Shown here piece after piece: positions 57,567 to 64,000 of a stretch of DNA of 64,000 nucleotides. The notes under the pieces are model-generated. The model was not told the DNA's origin, searched no databases, and worked only from the letters and a program-made list of their open reading frames with translations. How positions within the stretch are numbered: the stretch's first letter is position 1; each line of letters starts with the position of its first letter. The translations under genes were made by a program, and so were the position numbers. The stretch comes from Clonostachys chloroleuca. Its lineage: Eukaryota > Ascomycota > Sordariomycetes > Hypocreales > Bionectriaceae. Location of the stretch: contig JBANAY010000003.1 of the NCBI GenBank assembly GCA_037952775.1, forward strand, positions 33,666,001 to 33,730,000, given 5' to 3'.

Positions 57567-58345
57567 ATGGCTGCATTCATCAAGGCTGCTAACGCTAAGA
57601 TTCGGTCGAATCCGGTGCTCGACTACGTCTGCTCAACGCGTATGTGATCCCCTCAACACCAAAATATAGTCTACGGTCAGGGCAAAATGGGAGGAAGCTT
57701 TGGGATCCCGAGTCACCATGTGAATTCATCCTGTGGGAGAGATGTATAGAGTCTTTTCGGGAGGGGGGTTGTTGAAGCTTACTGTTCCGTCTGGTCCGGA
57801 AACTTAGGATAGTGGAAGCTTCCGAGCGATATAGGATGTGCAAGATGATATAGTCGGGGGAGGGAGAGAACGAACCGGCCCTGCAAACCTTCTACAAAAT
57901 GTTGCGAAAACTAACGTCCTCTTTTTATAGACTTCTGGGGACCCGTCTCGAACTTCGGTATTCCTGTCGCTGCCGTCATGGACACGCAGAAGAGCCCAGA
58001 GATGTAAGGAACCCGGCCAGCCACCCAAACGGGATCGTACATGATAAGGATTGGACTTGGCTAATTGCGTCAACTTTCTGCAGGATCTCCGGGACCATGA
58101 CCGGTGCCCTGTGCGTGTACTCAGCAACTTTTGCGCGCTATGCCCTCGCCGTCACACCCCGCAACTTCCTCCTGTTCGGATGCCATGCCGTGAACGAGGG
58201 CGCACAGCTGACGCAGCTCTATCGATGGTACAACTACAACTACCAGGGTGGGAAGGAGAAGTTGGCTCTGGAGAAGGGTGTAGAGTCCGCCAAGGCCGTC
58301 GCCGAGAAGGCGGAAGAGAAGGTGAAGGCGGTTGTCAGCAAATAG
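57567..58345 (+). CDS. MPC1: Mitochondrial pyruvate carrier subunit 1
   Basis: Three exons: 57567-57639, 57931-58003 and 58084-58345 (introns 291 and 80 nt), giving 135 aa. The MPC1 signature is complete: [38 protein letters not shown], and [20 protein letters not shown] with [12 protein letters not shown]. Three short membrane helices are expected. MPC1 pairs with an MPC2/MPC3 subunit to import pyruvate across the inner mitochondrial membrane. The C-terminal 25 residues are Lys/Glu/Ala-rich. Start chosen at the ATG at 57567 ([12 protein letters not shown]). Intron 1 is longer than usual for this window. Confidence 0.96.
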
Positions 58346-60166
58346 AGCGTGGAATGGGTGTTACGGGAAAATTGCATTAGACATAAAGGGGGGCAGGCAA
58401 GTCCATTGTATCGGGGCCAGAACCGGTTTCTTTTTTTCTGATCGCCTTCGCCTTCTTTTTGCTTCCTCTCTTTCTGTTCGATTCTCTGCCTGTGAACGCG
58501 CACGCCCCGCCTCGGCTATTACCCGTGGTTGCTCTCTGGTCTCGTGCTTAATGCCTTTTTTTCTCTGGACATGGAGGGGTGTGTATCGACCAAAACAGCT
58601 GTAACTGTCTTAGTGATTTTAAGCAACCATGTATCTGGTATACTCCCCTTTAGTAGATCTGGAGAAAAGAGCCCAGTAAGATCTAGGGGAAGTTGGGGAA
58701 CTCGAAAATAAAAAATTATTATGGGTATACCCGGAACTCCAGAGCTTAACCTCTCCGCACGAAAGGGGAAGTGTTCCCCCCGCCCTCTCCCATCTGAGAT
58801 GAAACGTGACGGCCTAGATGGAACTAAATCCTTGCCCCGAGGCTCCTGAGATCCCAGATTCGGGTCCGTTAGGGATGACGAAGAGTCCCCGGAGAATGGA
58901 TGGAGTGAGGCGGGCAGGCAGATCCCGGAGGAGAACCGAGATACGGCTGCGGAGAGAACCGCTCCCGGCTAAGGTAGCCGGGGTAGATGGGCGGCGGGCG
59001 GCTAAGCTAATCGTATGGCGAGGTTGATGATCGTAACCAAAGCCTTGTGTAAGTGCGGTTGATCGTGATCGTGATCATCCCGAGCTTCTCTTGGGTCTTA
59101 AGCGAGGTACGAGGCCGGCGGCAAGAGGAACAAGGCGCCATTGTAGGTGGTTATCACCAAACAGAACAAAGCAATTGGCACATCACCGGCTTTGAAAAAA
59201 GTGCAATGTAAGAGGAAAGAATGAGCAGAGAGGGTAGGGCTGGGGGAAAGCTGTGTGGAATGTGGGGTGCTGTTGATTGCGATTGGAGCGGGTTGAGGAG
59301 GCTATTCTCTGGACCTCACAACACGGATGGCACTGAGACCGTGATACTAAGCGTGAGCCGCATTATCAATGGCAACCGCGGGTTGTCTGGCACATGACCT
59401 GGCACATGGAGCCTGCGGCAGTATCTGACTACAGGATCCCATATGCGGGCGGGGTTCCGTACAACTGAAGCCAATCTAGATGTGTAGATGGAAACACACA
59501 CGCCCCCCTTCCCCTGGTCTGGGGGATGGGGCTTTCCTGTATCATGCGCAAATGGTCTGCTCATCAATCCGTGGGCACCGGCCGGGGGCCGGACTACTGC
59601 AGACAGTCGTGATCACGCCCGGCGAGCCATGGCAGCGCGCGGTTGAGGAGAATCACGTTTGGGACTGGAAGTGATGCGAAACACCATGGCTGCTACAACT
59701 GATTCACACACGTGCGCCAGCACTGAGGGAGGCGGCAACCACCAAGAGCACATCTACCACCAGGACGGCTAGATTGCATGTGCGGCGTGGAGGGAGATTG
59801 CCCGTGCTCAGGTGGGATTGGTCGGCCGAGTGAGAGATTGGCGTAAGCTGCGTGGGATGTCTCTGTGTCCGGGAAGGATCCTGTATCGACGGACGAGAGA
59901 GATTGGTTGTTGAGCGTAGTTACTGCTTGCATAGTGTCTGTGGTATGTGGTATGATCGACAAGGTGTGCCATCCAGATACGGCCTAGGAAACCATTGGCA
60001 TCTCAATTATGCTGCAGAGATAGTGGGGAAGGATCTGGTCGAGCACCCAAGTACGAGGTAGCATCAGGGTGAGCAGCTGGCGGGCGAGGGGAGAGGGCTC
60101 GGTGGACCGTGCAACGAGATGCATACATCTTGCATCGTGCAGGAGCCATAAAAAGCGCCAGGGATT

Positions 60167-60193
60167 GGCTGGAGGGGCTGGAGGGGCTGGAGG
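60167..60193. repeat. Minisatellite, 9-nt unit GGCTGGAGG x3
   Basis: Three perfect tandem copies next to an ATTGG box at 60164; a fourth copy is degenerate. Confidence 0.85.
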
Positions 60194-61057
60194 GACTGCC
60201 GTGGACAATTCCGAAACGATGAGCAAATCCTCTCCCCACGTTGGCAGAGGTTGAGGGTGCCTCGGGGGGAGTCGGCGTTGGCCGAGGCATGGGGTGGGGG
60301 AAGGGGTGGGATGGTTGTCGGTTACAGACGGTGAAGACAGCCGAGGACTGGTACGTGGTCATAGTTCGGCAATATGGAAGCACACGATGGGAAGTGGTGA
60401 GAGCAGTGATAGAGCTAAGGGGGTGTGGGGGAACAGACTCCATCCGTGCGTAACAGGAACTACACGCAATGGCTTGCCTCGCCGAGACGTTGGACCGAGT
60501 TGATTCAGATAACATTATTAATTTGGTGGCCCTTGATGAGTTTGTCTAGAGCCCACCCCAGGAAAAAAACGAAGGTCATGTGGAGGCAGGTAATATGAAG
60601 ACTTCCCAAAGAAACCGAACCCCGAGCCAAACGCCTACTACCTCCAGATAACCTTACCGTACGAGGCTGTACGCGGCTGCATGGCTCATGGGAGAGGTGT
60701 GCTGGCTAGCGGCGTCGGGAAGACTTGCTGCTGGGCATTGCAACCAAGCAAAAAAGATTTCCGTCCCCACCAGAGGTACTACTCTTGCGCAATAGATCCA
60801 GACTGGCACGCTCGTCTGATTGTGAGTTGAATTACGAAGAGGGGGCTTCGTTGATGGAGGAATCTATTTGTCACTGAGACGTTGAGATAGTTGTGGTTGG
60901 GGGGAGAGAGTGAGAGGAGGAGACAACACAAAACATATTTACGCATTGAGTGTCGAGATAGCCAATCAGTAAGTCATTCGTATAAATAATTGATTCATAG
61001 GAGTTGTGCTCAGATGGGTTGGCAAGACGTAAGGGGTTTTACTATCAGGGGACGCTG

Positions 61058-61193
61058 ATTGGCTGGAGTGAGAGAGGTCTCGCTACAACTCTTTGGGGGA
61101 GTTGGGAGGAGCTGCGAGGAGCTGGGCCGAGTGCGGGAGGAAAGGCGAGCTGTTTTCCCATCGCCGTAGGAGGGTGACGGTCTTGCGGATTGG
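61058..61193. promoter_or_regulatory. Two CCAAT boxes upstream of pyruvate carboxylase
   Basis: ATTGGCT at 61058-61064 and at 61189-61195, the first in the form CTGATTGGCT preferred by the HapB/C/E complex. Their distance from the start (about 1.6 kb) is large, so function is uncertain. Confidence 0.35.
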
Positions 61194-62813
61194 CTCGGCA
61201 CTAGAGTCGAGATGCTGGATTAGCCAGCAGCTTGGTCGTCGCTAGCTCAACGCCAGGAACTACCCCACGACGGCATGGAGTTACCTCGCGAGGTTCACAG
61301 ACCAGGTACATTGGCGAGGTACCGCGGCTGGGGATTGCAACCGCAGCTACCACCTTACGCAAGTGTCTCTGATGGAGCTACCTAGTCGATGCTGCACCGT
61401 CTTACCCTCTAACCGCTACGGGTAGTGCGTCTCAGACAAGTCGAGTCACAGCAGCAGCCACCTGGGGGAAGAGCCGACGTTGCGTAGGGAAGACGTGAGA
61501 CATAAGCAGAGGTCGAGGATCGAGACCCAAGACACAGCCATACTCAATCGCATGCACCCTGGCGGTCGGTATGCAACGCCGGCAGATTGCCGGTCAGGAT
61601 AGGCTATCGAGCGCGTGCGTGAGGTCGGCAACAATCAGACGTGTCGCGAGCCTCCTGCCAATGATGGAGGTGCAGACGCCGAGGGAAGGGTAGAGCGGTG
61701 CTGCTGCTCTGTAGGGCCATCTCAAGGATTATGGCACGGCAGCCAGGCCCCGCTTGCAGGGGACCGAAACCCAAACCACCGATTTGTCGATCATAGTATC
61801 ATACCTACAGACGGACCTGTGAAAGCTGTTACGTACCTTGCCTGGCTTTGCCTAGGCTGCGCCCGTCGTCATTCGAAGCGAGAGCCCGGCATGCTGGAAG
61901 ATTCGTAAGGCTATAGTTTACCGCCGCTGATTTTGCCGCCGCTGCTCGTGGTCCTGGGGGGAGCAGGCCGAAGGCTATGTGGTGACTCAGGTCCGGCCCG
62001 GACAGCGTATTTCCCGTTTGGTCTGCCACCTCCATCTCGGACGAATTAAGCCTCCAAACAGGGAAGGGGCAGTGGAAAAAAAAATATTCGACCAGCCTGG
62101 TGACCATGACGATGGTAATAGTCCGGGGTGTGCAAGTCCGCTCTAGGGATCGGTACCGTACCGTTTGAATATTAGTCCACTTGCTGTTATTCACGCGGGT
62201 TTTAGCAGAGTGCCAGGATGCTTGACATGCCTCCCAATGCAGCCTCCAAGGCTTTCCCCGAGCAGCTACGAGGAAGGAGCAGTCGACGCCGGCGTTGCGG
62301 TACCTGCCCCCGAGGACGTTCGGCATGCTCGACCGTGCCATCTGGCTCACTCTTTCCCTCGATAAACCAAACCTGATTCCTGTCTTCGTTGCTCGGCCAG
62401 GCCTCGACGCTCCTCAAATCTTCTAGTATCAATTGATGTCCTCCTCCTTGCCCGCTTGACCACCCCTCCCCCCAGTCCTTAAAAAAAATACATTCATCAG
62501 CCATCCCATCCTCCCATCCCTGTGTGTGAGTGGTGGCGCATTGTCCCAGCATGCAGCTGATAGAGCAACCCCACCACCGTCCAACCAACCGACAGCTCGA
62601 AACTAGGACCCCGCCATCACCAAATCCGGCTCCGCAGCTCTCGTCCATCTAAATAGCTGGAGCTTGCCCTCGACCCAGCTTCGGTCTTTCTTCTCTTCTC
62701 TTCAGCCAGGCTCAATTGTCCTCGCCAACCCTCGTCTAGTCATTTGCCTGTATTCCCTCTCCTTATACAATCCCCAGCCCAGAGACCAGAGCTAGCTGCT
62801 CCCTACCGCAACC

Positions 62814-64000
62814 ATGGCCGGTGCACCCCAGCAGCCGCTGACCTTCAACGATGTGTTCGAGGAGGAGGAGCACATGGAGCCCAAGGAGGCCCATACCATT
62901 CATCACATTCGTGCTAATTCCAGCATTATGCACCTCGACAAGATTTTAGGTGAGCTTCCGACGGTGTTGGGTGCTTGCCCTCGCGGGAGGGAACCCGACT
63001 GCCAGTGCTATCACAAGATGCCCGGCGCAGCTACTAGTAGTGACTTTGGCTAACATTCGAACCTCCACACCTCTAGTCGCCAACCGTGGTGAAATCCGTG
63101 AGTCCATTCCGCCCCCCGGCGCAATCCAATTGAGATCGCTGTGTGCTAATATATTGGGAACAGCTATTCGAGTACGCTCTGCCTTCTGACCACGTCGTCC
63201 GCTTCTTCCTTGCTCCTGTTCTTGCTGCTAACATAGGCATTGCGCAATAGATCTTCAGAACCGTGAGAACCCCTCCTCCATGCATTGGCTTGACTGCGGG
63301 CGACGGGGATTGCTGACTCGTTCTGATAGGCCCACGAACTCTCACTACACACCATCGCCGTCTACAGGTACTTGGCTGTCCGCCCGCAAGGGCAACGAAT
63401 AAATTTACATGTGAAGCGCCAGAGACTGATTATTGGCCTGCAGTTATGAGGACCGTCTCAGCATGCATCGGCAAAGTAAGTCACGCTACCTACTCGTCCG
63501 CCGGCGATGTATTCTCGTTCCTCCAGGAGAGAGATGGATCGACCATTATTCTAATGCGCGACAACACAGAGGCCGACGAAGCTTACGTCATTGGCAAGCG
63601 AGGCCAGTACACCCCCGTCGGAGCCTACCTTGCGGGCGATGAAATTATCAAGATTGCCCTCGAGCACGGCGCACAGATGATTCACCCAGGTGGGTCCCAC
63701 TATTAAGCTTATGCACGAGAGACTCGCCCTTTATTGACCCGAGCTACTTGCAGGTTATGGTTTCTTGTCTGAGAACGCCGAATTCGCTCGCAATGTCGAG
63801 AAGGCCGGCCTGATTGTGAGACATACATTCCAGAGGCGCACGTGCTCATCCTCCCTTTTCTAACAAGCTTCATTTTAGTTTGTCGGCCCGTCTCCACAGG
63901 TCATCGACTCCCTCGGTGACAAGGTCTCTGCCCGTAAGCTTGCCATTGCTGCTGGAGTGCCCGTCGTGCCGGGAACAGAGGGCGCTGTTGCCACATTCGA
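62814..64000 (+). CDS. PYC: Pyruvate carboxylase, N-terminal part, truncated by the window end
   Basis: At least nine exons: 62814-62949, 63077-63097, 63164-63171 (8 nt), 63251-63262 (12 nt), 63330-63367, 63444-63475, 63570-63689, 63754-63815 and 63879 to beyond 64000. The joined frame reads [20 protein letters not shown], then [20 protein letters not shown] and [16 protein letters not shown], which is the biotin-carboxylase N-domain of pyruvate carboxylase, followed by [20 protein letters not shown]. All introns are GT-AG and phases fit throughout. The N-terminus ([20 protein letters not shown]) has no mitochondrial targeting signal, as in other fungal cytosolic enzymes. The enzyme makes oxaloacetate from pyruvate and bicarbonate to refill the TCA cycle. 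The ATP-grasp, carboxyl-transferase and biotin domains lie outside the window. Confidence 0.96.

Larger units (their letters stand above)
58346..62813. other. 4.5 kb gene-free stretch upstream of pyruvate carboxylase
   Basis: No frame here looks like a protein; the longest are low-complexity Pro/Ser tracts on the minus strand. CCAAT boxes (GATTGGCT) lie at 60164, 61058 and 61189, and a 9-base minisatellite at 60167-60193. The last 130 bases before the pyruvate carboxylase start are CT-rich (from about 62,684), typical of a fungal core promoter. Nothing else recognised. Confidence 0.5.

Noticed and set aside
60003..60515. 170-codon minus-strand frame
   Set aside because: Low-complexity Pro/Ser text that reads through the GGCTGGAGG repeat; no motif.
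61829..62350. 173-codon minus-strand frame
   Set aside because: No domain, no conserved-looking part, and it lies in the upstream region of pyruvate carboxylase.
1..64000. Search for tRNA genes, rRNA, CRISPR arrays, transposon proteins and secondary-metabolite genes
   Set aside because: No A/B-box pairs, regular spacer arrays, transposase or reverse-transcriptase motifs, or synthase domains were recognised by eye.

Overview
This is nuclear DNA of a filamentous ascomycete. The genes carry short GT-AG introns with CTAAC/CTAAT-like branch sites. The protein set (HapB, Yvc1, SmD1, cullin-3, 3-hydroxyanthranilate dioxygenase, Ctr, Pex10, NFX1/FAP1-type zinc finger, MPC1, pyruvate carboxylase) is typical of Pezizomycotina, and several hypothetical proteins look like families of Sordariomycetes; the species cannot be named from the sequence. 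I found no rRNA, tRNA, CRISPR array, secondary-metabolite cluster or recognisable transposon.

Layout. 1-10.2 kb: one disordered, proline/serine-rich hypothetical protein on the minus strand, then about 9.3 kb without a supportable gene, ending in the leader of hapB. 10.2-23.8 kb: hapB, a phosphotransferase-fold gene, the vacuolar TRP channel YVC1, a small Cys-rich protein, the eRF1 methyltransferase MTQ2, SmD1 (minus) and cullin-3. 25.1-27.3 kb: a disrupted large membrane protein gene. 27.8-35.6 kb: a fumarylacetoacetate-hydrolase-fold enzyme, BNA1 (minus), a Ctr copper transporter, a PCD1-like Nudix hydrolase (minus) and a disordered hypothetical protein (minus). 38.3-44.4 kb: an EXS/ERD1 membrane protein (minus), PEX10 and a LYAR-type zinc-finger protein (minus). 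50.1-55.7 kb: a BEM46-like hydrolase and the NFX1-type protein (minus). 56.3-64 kb: a MOSC-domain gene relic, MPC1, and the start of pyruvate carboxylase, which runs off the window.

Most genes are unrelated housekeeping genes. Two groupings may mean something. MPC1 (pyruvate import into mitochondria) and pyruvate carboxylase (pyruvate to oxaloacetate) lie about 4.5 kb apart. hapB (CCAAT-binding complex) shares the window with many CCAAT boxes in gene-free stretches.

The most striking anomalies are four otherwise well-preserved genes (phosphotransferase, MTQ2, membrane protein, PEX10), each broken by one frameshift of the same sense (equivalent to one missing base), two of them at a C5 run followed by G. 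This suggests consensus-sequence errors more than gene death. The pyruvate carboxylase gene is cut into at least nine exons in its first 1.2 kb, including exons of 8 and 12 nt. I see no clear previously undescribed multi-gene system.
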